Below, piece after piece: positions 44,053 through 52,924 of a stretch of DNA of 64,000 nt. Numbering within the stretch: the stretch's first letter is position 1; every line of letters starts with the position of its first letter. This DNA is from Kordiimonas pumila (GTDB lineage: Bacteria; Pseudomonadota; Alphaproteobacteria; Sphingomonadales; Kordiimonadaceae): assembly GCF_015240255.1 (NCBI RefSeq), contig NZ_CP061205.1:1261501-1325500 (forward strand). The letters run 5' to 3'. The notes beneath the pieces were generated by a model. The model was not told the DNA's origin, ran no database searches, and was given only the letters and a program-made list of their open reading frames with translations. Made by a program: the position numbers and the translations under genes.

Positions 44053-45150
44053 TTATCTGTTATTTTGCAGCATGCTAATATCAAAGATACGCCATGTTGC
44101 GTCATAGGGAACAGGAGCGGTTATTGCAGTGTTTTTTAGGTCGCCGGGGAAAAAGAACATCTCCTTCAGCCAGCTTTCCACTTGTTGTTGGTTTATGTCG
44201 TTACCTTTAAGTGTGCTGATATCAATATCATGGGCTTTACAGTCAGGGCCAATGGTCATGGTAAATGAAACCTCGGCCAGATAGCGTCCGCGCATCCATG
44301 TTGTATATCTTGTACTGGGGTCATAGGCTGGATAGCGGTTTGCCCACGGCCTGAAAGTGATGAATTTGATGATATTTTCACAAACGGCTGCCGTGTTTTG
44401 CAGCGTATAGTTAATATCTATCAGCCGTGAATAGATGGTGAGTAGCCGTCGTTCTTTCGTGTCATAGTCAGTGAAAAGCGCTGCGGACTTTTCATAAGCG
44501 TCTTTTGCCAACATGGTTTCGTGCCTGTCCCACTCGGTTTCTGCTAGCTCATAATACAGGGTTGCTATCTGGTATGTGTTAGCCGGATCTTTAAACTTTT
44601 CCAGCAGCTTAATACTTTCATGTGCTTCTATGATAGCGCGCGGATCATGCGCTTGTCTGTAGAGCACTGCCATGCCCATTTTATAGCGCGCCTCATAAAA
44701 GCTGCCGTTCGGAAAGTGGCGTTGTAAAAGCACGCGTACGGCCTTATACCATTCATATGCTTGATCAGTTTCATTCCGCGAGGTGGCTTCGGCTGCTGCA
44801 TATAAAAGTGGGTCAAGATTTTCTGCGGCACCGGCGCCAAAAGCAGTTTGGTACAGGTCTATAGCATCTGTGAACAGGCTTAGGGCCACCGGCTCGCGGT
44901 AGGTGGCGGCGGCCTTTGCGTATAAAAAAACAAAGGGTGCATACTGGTGTGGTGTGTTTTTATAGAGGGATGTTGCATCTTTATAAATTTTGCCTGCCAG
45001 CAAAAAGGCAACTGCTTTATTGCGGAGGCTTTCTGCCTCAACATAGGCCTTTTGGTTAGTGTCTATTTTAGCCTGAAGGGCAGCCGGGTCATTAGCCAGT
45101 GCAAAACTGGAACAGGCGAAAACAGTGATATACATCAATATGAATTTCAT
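44053..45150 (-). CDS. Periplasmic helical-repeat protein with TonB_C-like end
   Basis: 365 residues from ATG 45150, preceded by GGAGAGGGG. It has a Sec signal peptide (about 1-18, 'SFALAND'). Residues 20-270 are helical with TPR-like spacing ('LYYELAETEWDRHETMLAKDAYEKSAALF'). The last 90 residues, with 'LAEVSFTMTIGPDCKAHDIDIS' and 'ESWLKEMFFFPG', resemble the TonB C-terminal/energy-transducer fold used by secreted beta-alpha-beta domains. It is on the strand opposite to its neighbours, probably cargo or residual chromosomal DNA. Confidence 0.6.
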   Translation of the reverse strand: MKFILMYITVFACSSFALANDPAALQAKIDTNQKAYVEAESLRNKAVAFLLAGKIYKDATSLYKNTPHQYAPFVFLYAKAAATYREPVALSLFTDAIDLYQTAFGAGAAENLDPLLYAAAEATSRNETDQAYEWYKAVRVLLQRHFPNGSFYEARYKMGMAVLYRQAHDPRAIIEAHESIKLLEKFKDPANTYQIATLYYELAETEWDRHETMLAKDAYEKSAALFTDYDTKERRLLTIYSRLIDINYTLQNTAAVCENIIKFITFRPWANRYPAYDPSTRYTTWMRGRYLAEVSFTMTIGPDCKAHDIDISTLKGNDINQQQVESWLKEMFFFPGDLKNTAITAPVPYDATWRIFDISMLQNNR

Positions 45151-45350
45151 GATGGTTCCCCTCTCCTGATTGAAACAATACCACAAAAAGTGGTATTTTG
45201 GCTATGGTTTAAAAGGTGGTTTCACTGGGCCATATGGTAGAAAATACACCATTTGTTAATGTTTCTTCCCTAGGCTTTCCTGTGAGGGTGCGGATATGTC
45301 AGTTAAACGTTTGAGCCGGTCGGCCAGCCGGGCTTGTGTGGGATACGGTG

Positions 45351-45977
45351 ATGACAATAAGCAAACAGATGTTTGCAGATTTCGAACGTCATTGGTGGCA
45401 GCTTCAAGATGCCAACCTTCAGAAGGCTGAATCTACAGATGGCCTAAAACCCCTTGTGCCGATACGGTCCAGTTTCAATCCCATGCGAATTCCCGCTCTT
45501 TTACCTTATATAAGCCTGTTAGAGCGAAAAGGCCCTTATAATATTGAAGCCCGCCTTTCAGGGACAGCTGTAGACAAAGATCTGCCAGCAGGTGTCATAA
45601 AAGATAATATGTTTGACTATCTGGAACCCCACATGCTGGAATTTTGCGAAAATATTTATCAGGCTATTTGTAGCAGGCCGTGCGGTGTTTACTATGAACG
45701 TACAGTACACCTGAATACAGGAGACAGCTTTAAGTTATGTAGAAACTGCCTGCCGCTTGCTGATAAAGATGGCACTATAAAGTTTATGATCGGTGTTGCT
45801 TATGCTGAAACGGACAGCCTGAAGCCTTTCCCCCCCAATATAGCCTATACCCGTATGGGCATCAGCTATTATGAGTATATTGATCTAGGGTACGGTGTAC
45901 CGGATATGGAACGTATTCCAAGCTTTTTACCCGGCGGGCAGGGGCACGGTCATAAGGTGATTAGAAACACCCATTAG
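45351..45977 (+). CDS. PAS_5 domain protein 2
   Basis: 208 residues from ATG 45351. The layout equals PAS_5 protein 1: 'FERHWWQLQDANLQ', 'PMRIPALLPYISLLERKG', 'IEARLSGTAVDKD' and 'YYEYIDLGYGVPDMERIPSF'. Sequence similarity to the other two is clear but modest, so they are not recent copies. No output domain is present. Confidence 0.72.
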   Translation: MTISKQMFADFERHWWQLQDANLQKAESTDGLKPLVPIRSSFNPMRIPALLPYISLLERKGPYNIEARLSGTAVDKDLPAGVIKDNMFDYLEPHMLEFCENIYQAICSRPCGVYYERTVHLNTGDSFKLCRNCLPLADKDGTIKFMIGVAYAETDSLKPFPPNIAYTRMGISYYEYIDLGYGVPDMERIPSFLPGGQGHGHKVIRNTH

Positions 45978-46305
45978 CCGTTTGGCTAATTCATACCATT
46001 TTGGTCCGAGTCTTTCATTAAAACAGCTTAAAGTTTTGTTTTGAACAGTGTTTTACTGGGAAATTTTTGCCGGAGCGAAAATATATATATATGTTTTTTT
46101 TGTGGCTTAATTAAAGTTAACCAGTTGTTTATTATTAATTTTTAGTAAATTTTTATATTTTTTGCGCGCTTGAGGTTTCTGTTGCAGACTTCAAATCCTA
46201 TTGAAATGGTCAGGATTGTGGTAGCCTTTATTTTGCAACCTTTTGTAGGGTTGTTGTATCTAGTGTTAAGTCCGAGTTGATAGTTCAAACAGCAAGGAGC
46301 ACGCT
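45978..46305. other. A/T-rich interval before PAS_5 protein 3
   Basis: No gene is visible. It holds an (AT)n run near 46081-46092, a T8 tract and long A/T-rich stretches suggestive of a promoter region. It contrasts with the GC-richer prophage genes. Confidence 0.5.
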
Positions 46306-46881
46306 ATGAAAACTGAGCCAAAAGCGTTTAAAGACCTTATAGCCTGCTGGCAGAATTTGCCGCGCAGTAAAGGTCAAGCCCCTTTGAAGTCGGCCTTTCG
46401 CCCTACAGCATTACGGCATTTGGTAACGAACCTGTTTCTGGTCGAAAAGGTGGGGCGAACAAGCCTTTGCATCCGCCTTATTGGATCAGACATTGAGGGC
46501 GTTTTTGGCAAGGGGTTACGGGCAGGCGGTGTCTTTGATACTGAAAGGTCTGAGGAATGGGGCTATTACGGCAACCTTTTTGAAACCAGCACGCAGCAGC
46601 TTTGCGCTTGCAGATTACAGCGCACCCTGAATATGGAAAACGCACGCACCTATGATGTTGATGCGCTGTGTGTACCTTTGGCAGATAATGAAGGCACGCC
46701 GCGCTATATTTTGGGCGTTATGCTGCTACAGCGCAATTATGATAGGGGCCGTCGATTTATGGACGGGAGCGCACCAAAAGAGAGAATACTGGGGCTGGAT
46801 TATGTAGATTTGGGGACGGGAATACCTGCAATGATACCAGAGGTTCCATCGATTTATTTGAAAAACCTAGGATACTGTTAA
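46306..46881 (+). CDS. PAS_5 domain protein 3
   Basis: 191 residues with AAGGAG before the ATG. PAS_5 pattern: 'FKDLIACWQNLPRSKGQAPLKSAFRP', 'RTSLCIRLIGSDIEGVF', 'DALCVPLADNEGTPRYILGVML' and 'LGLDYVDLGTGIPAM'. It ends 510 bp before the terminase genes and is followed by a terminator. Confidence 0.75.
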   Translation: MKTEPKAFKDLIACWQNLPRSKGQAPLKSAFRPTALRHLVTNLFLVEKVGRTSLCIRLIGSDIEGVFGKGLRAGGVFDTERSEEWGYYGNLFETSTQQLCACRLQRTLNMENARTYDVDALCVPLADNEGTPRYILGVMLLQRNYDRGRRFMDGSAPKERILGLDYVDLGTGIPAMIPEVPSIYLKNLGYC

Positions 46882-47006
46882 ACGGGTGAATGCTGCAAGC
46901 CCTTGACTCGCCTGAATTAAAGCTCAGGCAGTAAATTTAATAAAAAAAAGCTTGCAGTCCCTTAGTTAGTATTGCTACGATGCATTTAGCCATAGTGACC
47001 GAATGT

Positions 47007-47046
47007 GCCCGCTCCCGAGACCTGAAACTTGGGGCGGGCTTTTCTT
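47007..47046 (+). terminator. Terminator before packaging genes
   Basis: GCCCGCTCC pairs with GGGGCGGGC across a 15-base loop, followed by TTTTCTTTT. It separates the PAS_5 transcript from the operator-controlled packaging transcript. Confidence 0.8.
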
Positions 47047-47207
47047 TTGTGCCCTGTTTCTGTGCCTATTTGGCCAAGAATTACCCGCATAATCATTTCC
47101 ATGCTACATAGCCACTTTTTATGATAAATTTGTGTTCTGGCCTGATTATATATAGCCGTGCTGAAAGCGGCGGATATCTGGCTTTTTATTGCTGTTTTAA
47201 AAATAAT

Positions 47208-47222
47208 TTACGAAAAACGTAA
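47208..47222. promoter_or_regulatory. Repressor operator before terminase genes
   Basis: A perfect TTACG-AAAAA-CGTAA dyad 170 bp upstream of the small terminase start. It implies that the repressor directly silences the late packaging transcript as well as the early one. Confidence 0.65.
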
Positions 47223-47391
47223 AAATAACTTGCACCTTTCTCCATAATAATGCACCATATGCATAGTCAAGGTGAAGAATTGTACCAAGGGCACAGGGCA
47301 CTAAAGCAAAGCCTGTGCAGCGCTACGTTCAGAACATCTTTTTCGTATATTCTCGTTTTTATTATTCCTTCTTTTTGAAAGGCTGATCCCG

Positions 47392-47865
47392 GTGGAGCCT
47401 GAAACAGATGACGTGTGCATTCGGCAGGCGGCAGAGGCCGCCTTTCTGGATGCCTTGGCCGCGGGTAACACTGTGCAGCAGGCAGCAAAGATTGCAGGGG
47501 TTGGCCGGCGCACGGTTTATAATTGGCGCAGAACCAACCCAGCTTTTGCTGATAAATGGTATGCACTGGACCCTAAATATAGGCCGCCTAATGATCTGGA
47601 GGCAGAAGCCGTGCGCCGCGCTGTGCACGGTGTGCGTAAGCCGGTATATAGGGGCGGCGAGATTGTTGGTCACACAACCGATTATTCAGACAGTATGCTG
47701 ATGTTTCTCCTGAAGGCGCATTTCCCTGAAAAATACGACAGCAAACAAACCGGCAAAAATCAGGATGGCAGCGGCGCGCCAGATTTTGAAGGCTGCATAG
47801 AAGGGGCGCGTGATGCACTTCTCCGCAAGTTCACTGAAGCAACTACCCCCCAGCGAGCAGGCTGA
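47392..47865 (+). CDS. Terminase small subunit-like protein
   Basis: 157 residues from GTG 47392 with GAAAGG upstream. The N-terminal helix-turn-helix 'TVQQAAKIAGVGRRTVYNWRR' and the later 'SDSMLMFLLKAHFPEKY' are typical of small terminases that recognise packaging-start DNA. The C-terminal tail overlaps the large subunit gene by about 50 bases, as often found in terminase operons. Confidence 0.8.
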   Translation: MEPETDDVCIRQAAEAAFLDALAAGNTVQQAAKIAGVGRRTVYNWRRTNPAFADKWYALDPKYRPPNDLEAEAVRRAVHGVRKPVYRGGEIVGHTTDYSDSMLMFLLKAHFPEKYDSKQTGKNQDGSGAPDFEGCIEGARDALLRKFTEATTPQRAG

Positions 47866-49114
47866 TTTTCTAAACAACCTGACAGAGGCTGAAGCAAGCC
47901 TGTTATTATATGATTGGGCTTTTTGGGCGCGGGCAAACCAGCGTGCGCCCCTTGGTAGTTGGTCGCACTGGTTGGTGCTGGCGGGCCGGGGTTACGGTAA
48001 AACCCGTGCGGGCGCAGAATGGGTGCGTGAGCAGGCGGCTTTAGGGCCAGGCCAGCGTATTGCCCTTGTAGGGCCAACACTGAACGATGCGCGCGCCGTA
48101 ATGGTAGAGGGCGAAAGCGGCCTTCTTGCTGTATCACCGCCGTGGAACCGGCCAAAGTTTGAGGCCTCGAAACGGCTTTTAACATGGCCAAACGGCAGTA
48201 TGGCCAGCCTGTTTAGTGCAGAAGACCCAGAGCGCTTAAGGGGCCACCAGCACCATGCAGCGTGGTGCGACGAATTATGCGCGTGGCGGCACACAGAAGA
48301 CACATGGGATAATCTGGTATTTGGTTTGCGACTTGGGGCACAGCCCCGCACCATGACAACAACAACACCGAAGCCTATTGCGCTGCTTAAAAAGCTGCTG
48401 GCAGCGGTGGAAGGCGGCACGGTTGCTGTCACAAGGGGCAGCACGTTTGAAAATCTTGCAAACCTTGCCCCCACCTTTGCAGGTGAACTGGTGGCAAAAT
48501 ATAAGGGCACCCGCCTTGGCCGGCAGGAACTGATGGCCGAGATTTTAGAGGATGTGCCCGGTGCCCTGTGGCAGCGCACACGGCTGGAGCAACTGCGGGT
48601 AAGCAGGCCGCCAACACTTGTGCGTATTGTGGTGGCGATCGACCCCCCGACAACAGCGGGGGAAAAGGCTGATGAATGCGGCATTATAGCCGCCGGGATA
48701 GACGCCGAAGACCGGGGCTATATTATAGCAGACAGCAGCGAACAGGGCCTAAGCCCCATGCGCTGGGCCGCAAAGGCTGTGGGCCTGTACCACAGTTTGC
48801 AGGCAGACCGTATTGTGATTGAAACCAACCAAGGCGGCCTGATGGCAGAAAATGTTATCAGGCAGGTGGATGCCAGCGTGCCGGTGGCAGGTGTGCATGC
48901 CACCCGCAGCAAACACACCCGCGCAGAACCCGTTGCCGCGCTTTATGAACAGGGCCGCATTTTTCATGCAGGCCAGTTCCCTGAGCTGGAAGACCAAATG
49001 TGCACGTTTACAGGCAGCGGGACAAGCAGCCCCGACCGGGTAGATGCCCTTGTCTGGGCGGTTACCAGCCTGATGTTATCGCGCCCAAAGAACCCAACCA
49101 TAAGGACACTATAG
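47813..49114 (+). CDS. terL: Terminase large subunit
   Basis: 433 residues from ATG 47813, with AAGGGG upstream. The N-terminal ATPase has Walker A 'LAGRGYGKTRAGAE' (about 48-61) and a Walker B-like 'HAAWCDELCAW'. The C-terminal RNase H-like nuclease carries 'VVAIDPPTTAGEKADECGI' and a late 'DRVDALVWA' acidic motif. It belongs to the Terminase_6/GTA g2-like branch. It packages DNA into proheads through the portal encoded next. The portal gene follows without a gap. Confidence 0.93.
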   Translation: MHFSASSLKQLPPSEQADFLNNLTEAEASLLLYDWAFWARANQRAPLGSWSHWLVLAGRGYGKTRAGAEWVREQAALGPGQRIALVGPTLNDARAVMVEGESGLLAVSPPWNRPKFEASKRLLTWPNGSMASLFSAEDPERLRGHQHHAAWCDELCAWRHTEDTWDNLVFGLRLGAQPRTMTTTTPKPIALLKKLLAAVEGGTVAVTRGSTFENLANLAPTFAGELVAKYKGTRLGRQELMAEILEDVPGALWQRTRLEQLRVSRPPTLVRIVVAIDPPTTAGEKADECGIIAAGIDAEDRGYIIADSSEQGLSPMRWAAKAVGLYHSLQADRIVIETNQGGLMAENVIRQVDASVPVAGVHATRSKHTRAEPVAALYEQGRIFHAGQFPELEDQMCTFTGSGTSSPDRVDALVWAVTSLMLSRPKNPTIRTL

Positions 49115-50278
49115 ATGGCATTTCTAGGTACGTTATTTGGCCTAAAACCAGCCGCACCAGAACGGGTGGAAAAGGCGGCAAAAGCACCGATTTTTACCCG
49201 TGTTAGCCCCGGCAGTGCTGTAGCCACCCCGCGCCGGTACGATAGGCTGGCCCGCGAAGGCTACCAGCAAAATGTGGTGGCCTTCAGGGCGATTAATCTG
49301 GTTGCCAAGGCGCTGGCCAGCATTCCGTTTGCGGTTATGCAGGGCGAAAGGCGGCTAAGCGACCATCCGATTATAAACCTGCTATCGCGGCCAAACCCGC
49401 GCCTTAGGGGCGAAAATTTTCTCTATAATTTTGTCGGCTATTACCTGATTGCAGGCAATGCCTATGCCTTTGCGGCGGGCCCCGAAAAGGGCGCACCAAA
49501 GGAACTGTGGCTACTGCGGCCTGATACCGTTAGCGTGATTGAAGGCAGTGACGGCTTGCCTGCGGGTTTCGAGCAACAGGTGGCTGGCAAAAAACAGCGT
49601 TTTGATGCAGGTGCTGTGCTGCACTGGAAAACCTTTAACCCCCTGTCTGACTGGTACGGGCTGGCACCGCTTGAGGCGGCGGCCACGTCTATTGATGCCC
49701 ATAACGAGGGCAGCCGTTGGAACTTGGCGCTTATCCAGAACGGTGGTACGCCCTCTGGTGTGTTGTACCAAGAAGACAGCGACCATATTTTAACCGAAAG
49801 CCAGTTTAAAGCGCTGAAGGACCAAGTAGAAAGCAAGTATACCGGTGCCTTGAACGCCGGGCGGCCACTCTTGCTGGAAGGCGGCCTAAAGTGGCAGGAT
49901 ATGGGCCTTAGCCCCAAGGATATGGACTGGACCGCCGCCAAAAATGTAAGCGCGCGTGAAATTGCACTGGCCTTTGGTGTACCGCCGCAGATGCTGGGCA
50001 TACCAGATGCGCAGACATACAGCAATTATGCCGAGGCACGCCAAAGCCTGTATGAAGATACCATCATTCCGATCGCGCATGATATTGCGGCAGAATTAAC
50101 CAACTGGCTTGGGCCTAAGTTTGGCGACTCGGTCCGGCTGGTGCCTGATCTGGACGATGTACCGGCGCTGGCCGAGAAACGCGCCCGCAAATTTGACCGT
50201 ATAGCAGGGGCAGCCTTCCTAAGTGACGCTGAAAAACGCACAATTTTGGGCTTTAAGGCCAAAACAGGTGACAAATAA
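49115..50278 (+). CDS. Phage portal protein, HK97 family
   Basis: 387 residues. Typical HK97-type portal features are 'VVAFRAINLVAKALASIPF' near residue 55, 'HPIINLLSRPNPR', 'NAYAFAAGP', 'LHWKTFNPLSDWYGLAPLEAA' and the wing and stem region 'AREIALAFGVPPQMLGIPD'. It forms the dodecameric DNA entry ring at one capsid vertex. The order TerL-portal-protease-capsid matches HK97 phages and alphaproteobacterial GTAs. Confidence 0.94.
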   Translation: MAFLGTLFGLKPAAPERVEKAAKAPIFTRVSPGSAVATPRRYDRLAREGYQQNVVAFRAINLVAKALASIPFAVMQGERRLSDHPIINLLSRPNPRLRGENFLYNFVGYYLIAGNAYAFAAGPEKGAPKELWLLRPDTVSVIEGSDGLPAGFEQQVAGKKQRFDAGAVLHWKTFNPLSDWYGLAPLEAAATSIDAHNEGSRWNLALIQNGGTPSGVLYQEDSDHILTESQFKALKDQVESKYTGALNAGRPLLLEGGLKWQDMGLSPKDMDWTAAKNVSAREIALAFGVPPQMLGIPDAQTYSNYAEARQSLYEDTIIPIAHDIAAELTNWLGPKFGDSVRLVPDLDDVPALAEKRARKFDRIAGAAFLSDAEKRTILGFKAKTGDK

Positions 50279-50403
50279 GCCACAGGCAGACGGGAATGTA
50301 TGCAGAGCCGCACATTTTCGACAAATTTTACCGGCTTGCTTACAGGTATTTAATATTTGCCTTTTACGGTGAAACCATAACTACAACGAAGGGGGGCAAT
50401 GCC

Positions 50404-50940
50404 ATGAGCAAGCCTGCGTGTCCTTGTTGTAACAAGGATATAGATACCAGACATACCCATATGGCAAATTTGCCAGCAACGGTTATATGCACGGGCTGCG
50501 GCACGTGGATGCGGCTTGATGTGCGAAAATCGGGCAGCATTATTTTGGCAACCCTGTTTATTGCAACCATGATTGCCGCCTGGTTCTGGACCGCCGCCCT
50601 TATTTTATTGCCGGTTTATCTGGTACTTTCCACCAGCACGATGGAACGGTTCACCATAACCCCTGTTGAAAAGCGCCATGTGAACCTGTGGTCGATAAAC
50701 CGTGATAGCGGTACACGCGAAAATGTTGTGGAAACACCGGGCAAAAAAACCGGTAAAGGTGATAAAGACGATACAGTGAAGGCTAAAACCTATAGCCGCA
50801 CCAGTGTGATGCACCGGATAAGTGGCCGCTCGCAAAGCCACAAGCGTGAAGGCGGCACTGCCCGCGAAGCACTTGATAAAGGTGTATATGTATCTGGCGA
50901 TCAGGCTGCACCCCATATACCACGCGGTTTGCCGCACTAG
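50404..50940 (+). CDS. Zinc-ribbon membrane protein (inserted gene)
   Basis: 178 residues from ATG 50404. An N-terminal zinc ribbon has two CxxC pairs ('CPCC' and 'CTGC', about residues 6-40). Two adjacent membrane helices (about 50-85) and a basic, hydrophilic C-terminal half of about 90 residues follow. It is not a morphogenesis family I recognise. Its placement between portal and protease genes, 125 bp after the portal gene and closed by its own hairpin, marks it as an inserted accessory gene. Confidence 0.65.
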   Translation: MSKPACPCCNKDIDTRHTHMANLPATVICTGCGTWMRLDVRKSGSIILATLFIATMIAAWFWTAALILLPVYLVLSTSTMERFTITPVEKRHVNLWSINRDSGTRENVVETPGKKTGKGDKDDTVKAKTYSRTSVMHRISGRSQSHKREGGTAREALDKGVYVSGDQAAPHIPRGLPH

Positions 50941-50984
50941 GGCCTAGCCGCCGTTTAAGATTATAATTTCCTCCCGAGGGGAAA

Positions 50985-51022
50985 GCCCGCGAAGAACCCA
51001 TGTGGATCAGCGCGGGTTTTCC
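50985..51022 (+). terminator. Terminator/attenuator before prohead protease
   Basis: GCCCGCG (50985-50991) pairs with CGCGGG (51011-51016), followed by TTTTCC. Similar hairpins follow the cargo region, the capsid gene and the fibre-like gene. Confidence 0.65.
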
Positions 51023-51055
51023 TTGTTTATGCCCCTTTTAAAAACAGGACATACC

Positions 51056-52243
51056 ATGACAATACGCACTGCAACCAAGCAGGTGGCGCTGCCGCTGCAT
51101 GTAAAAGCGGGCGATATGCCCGGCACTTTTGAAGGCTACGGCGCTGTGTTTCATAACCGCGACCGCGACGGCGATATTATTGCCCCCGGTGCCTTTAGGG
51201 AAAGCCTGAAGGGCGGCATGCCCGCGCTTTTGTGGCAGCACGACCAAAAGGCCCCTATCGGCAGGTTTAACGACGTGCGCGAAGACGAAAAAGGCCTGTT
51301 TGTCAAAGGCCAGCTTGCCATGACAGGCCGGGGGGCAGAAGCATATGACCTGTTAAAAATGGGTGCGCTGAACGGCCTTTCAATCGGTTTTGTAACCAAA
51401 GAAGCAAGCCGCGACCCGGCATCAGCCACCCGCACCATTACCAAAGCAGACCTTATGGAGGTATCTCTCGTGACATTCCCTGCCAATGACATGGCGCGCA
51501 TCAGCGCCGTTAAATCAGCAATCCTTAACCCGGCTGACAGTGAACGCGGGTTCGAGCGTATGCTGCGCGATAACGGCTTTTCCCGCACCCGCGCCAAGGC
51601 GATTACAGCAAAAGGCTTTAAAGCAACTGACCTAGAGACACTGGAACACGGCGAAATTGCAGAGATGGTTCACACCCTAAAGGCCAGCCAGATAAAGCTG
51701 GAAGAAAAGGCACTACCGTTGTTGGTGTGGTTAGCTGGGGCGGTAACAGCAGGTATTGTTGAGAACTTCGCTTATGAATTTTTGAAAGATATGCTTAGTT
51801 CTGAAAAGCCATATATTACACGAATGCCTATTTCGGTTTTGCCTGGTCAGGTCGCAAAATTCACCATGAGATCACGTTTGGATCAGCCTACTATATCTTA
51901 TGTTGTTGATGTACTAAGAGGCAAGATTCAGGATTATTATTTTGAATGTACAATCGAGTACGTCACATGGTCATCGTCTGGGCCTGGGCTTCGGAAATTA
52001 ACTATTAATCATAGAGAACATGGCGGTGCTAAATTCAACGACAGAGCATCAGTTGGCTCTTATTCTGATCAGCAAAAGTGGTTTAAAAATGCCAGTGAAA
52101 GTGAGTTAAATAGCGCTAAGCAGCAGCTTGGAGGCCATTTCGGCCCTAGGGGTGAGTTTACATATATCGGGTTTAAGGGTGCCGATAACCCTGACTATAA
52201 GGAAAAAGAAGCCGTTAAGTTCATTATTCGAGATGGAGACTAA
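51056..52243 (+). CDS. Prohead protease with foreign C-terminal extension
   Basis: 395 residues. Residues 1-150 are an HK97-type U35 prohead protease: 'FEGYGAVFHNRDRDGDII', 'LLWQHDQKAPIGRF' (catalytic His) and 'LNGLSIGFV' (catalytic Ser), then 'DLMEVSLVTFPAND'. Residues 155-215, with 'MLRDNGFSRTRAKAITAKG', are the usual family tail. Ordinary members stop about here. This one continues for 180 residues with a hydrophobic helix ('LPLLVWLAGAVTAGIV') and an unrecognised beta-rich domain ending 'VKFIIRDGD'. The extension is more A/T-rich. It faces a convergent membrane-anchored gene three bases away and has an orphan counterpart downstream. Confidence 0.82.
   Translation: MTIRTATKQVALPLHVKAGDMPGTFEGYGAVFHNRDRDGDIIAPGAFRESLKGGMPALLWQHDQKAPIGRFNDVREDEKGLFVKGQLAMTGRGAEAYDLLKMGALNGLSIGFVTKEASRDPASATRTITKADLMEVSLVTFPANDMARISAVKSAILNPADSERGFERMLRDNGFSRTRAKAITAKGFKATDLETLEHGEIAEMVHTLKASQIKLEEKALPLLVWLAGAVTAGIVENFAYEFLKDMLSSEKPYITRMPISVLPGQVAKFTMRSRLDQPTISYVVDVLRGKIQDYYFECTIEYVTWSSSGPGLRKLTINHREHGGAKFNDRASVGSYSDQQKWFKNASESELNSAKQQLGGHFGPRGEFTYIGFKGADNPDYKEKEAVKFIIRDGD
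51440..51700 (+). repeat. Direct repeat copy A (protease C-terminal coding segment)
   Basis: This segment repeats at 52949-53209. The central 140 bases differ at about one position, and the flanks are more diverged. It encodes the region from 'DLMEVSLVTFPAND' to 'VHTLKASQIKL' of the prohead protease. Confidence 0.92.
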
Positions 52244-52246
52244 CGC

Positions 52247-52882
52247 TTACCATATCTTTTTGGCGGTGGTTTGACCTTCCTGATTGATATGTTCAAGGTC
52301 AAAGTTTTCATCACACCCACCGGGTATTTCATTCGGTGATAAGGCATGCGCGAATTCTAAAAGGCCTGCATGGTTACCATGCAAAGCAGCAAACTGCATA
52401 TCAAAGATGTCAGGGTAATTATTGGTAAAATTGCGGTAACGTTCCGCACTTCCAGTTTGCAGAACGCCCTGGACGACAGTTCTGTAGTTAAACTTCAGTT
52501 GTAAGTGTTCGTTCTCTGCTGTTTGCAGTGCCTTGTAAAAAACTTCTTTAGATTCTGACGTGAACTTTAGCTTGAGTGCTAATTCATACTCTCCAGCGAG
52601 TTCACCGTCATATGGTTTGGTTTCAAGGCACAGGCTTTGGATGTTTTCAGGTTCAATTGTTGCCAGAATGTTTTGCTGAATAAGGCTGATCTTGTTAGGG
52701 GCAGATGGCGAACTATCCAGTGAAATGCTGGATACTAAAGCAAAACTATACCGTTCGCTTCCTTCAATGTCGGGGTCTAGAATTTTCAGCTTTTGGTCAT
52801 AGTCTGCCCTCATGTGTGTTAGCGCAGAGCCAATAAGAGCGCCGACAAAGGCTGCGATAACTATTGGTAGACTTTTGGCCAT
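52247..52882 (-). CDS. Membrane-anchored partner 1 of protease extension (immunity-like?)
   Basis: 211 residues with GGGGGTGAG before the ATG. A single N-terminal membrane anchor (about 5-24) is followed by a predicted periplasmic domain with 'ENIQSLCLETKP', 'GSAERYRNF' and the C-terminal 'FAHALSPNEIPGGCDENFD'. It is homologous along its length to the gene at 53750-54448. It ends three bases from the end of the protease extension in convergent orientation. The family is unknown. An immunity or inhibitor role towards the adjacent extension is inferred from layout only. Confidence 0.65.
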   Translation of the reverse strand: MAKSLPIVIAAFVGALIGSALTHMRADYDQKLKILDPDIEGSERYSFALVSSISLDSSPSAPNKISLIQQNILATIEPENIQSLCLETKPYDGELAGEYELALKLKFTSESKEVFYKALQTAENEHLQLKFNYRTVVQGVLQTGSAERYRNFTNNYPDIFDMQFAALHGNHAGLLEFAHALSPNEIPGGCDENFDLEHINQEGQTTAKKIW

Positions 52883-52924
52883 ATCTCACCCCCGAATAGT
52901 GCGTCATGAATATTTCAACCTATA

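Noticed and set aside
47267-47566. Minus-strand frame of 99 codons over the terminase small subunit start
   Set aside because: It overlaps the operator-promoter zone and the helix-turn-helix of TerS; composition is typical of an antisense shadow.
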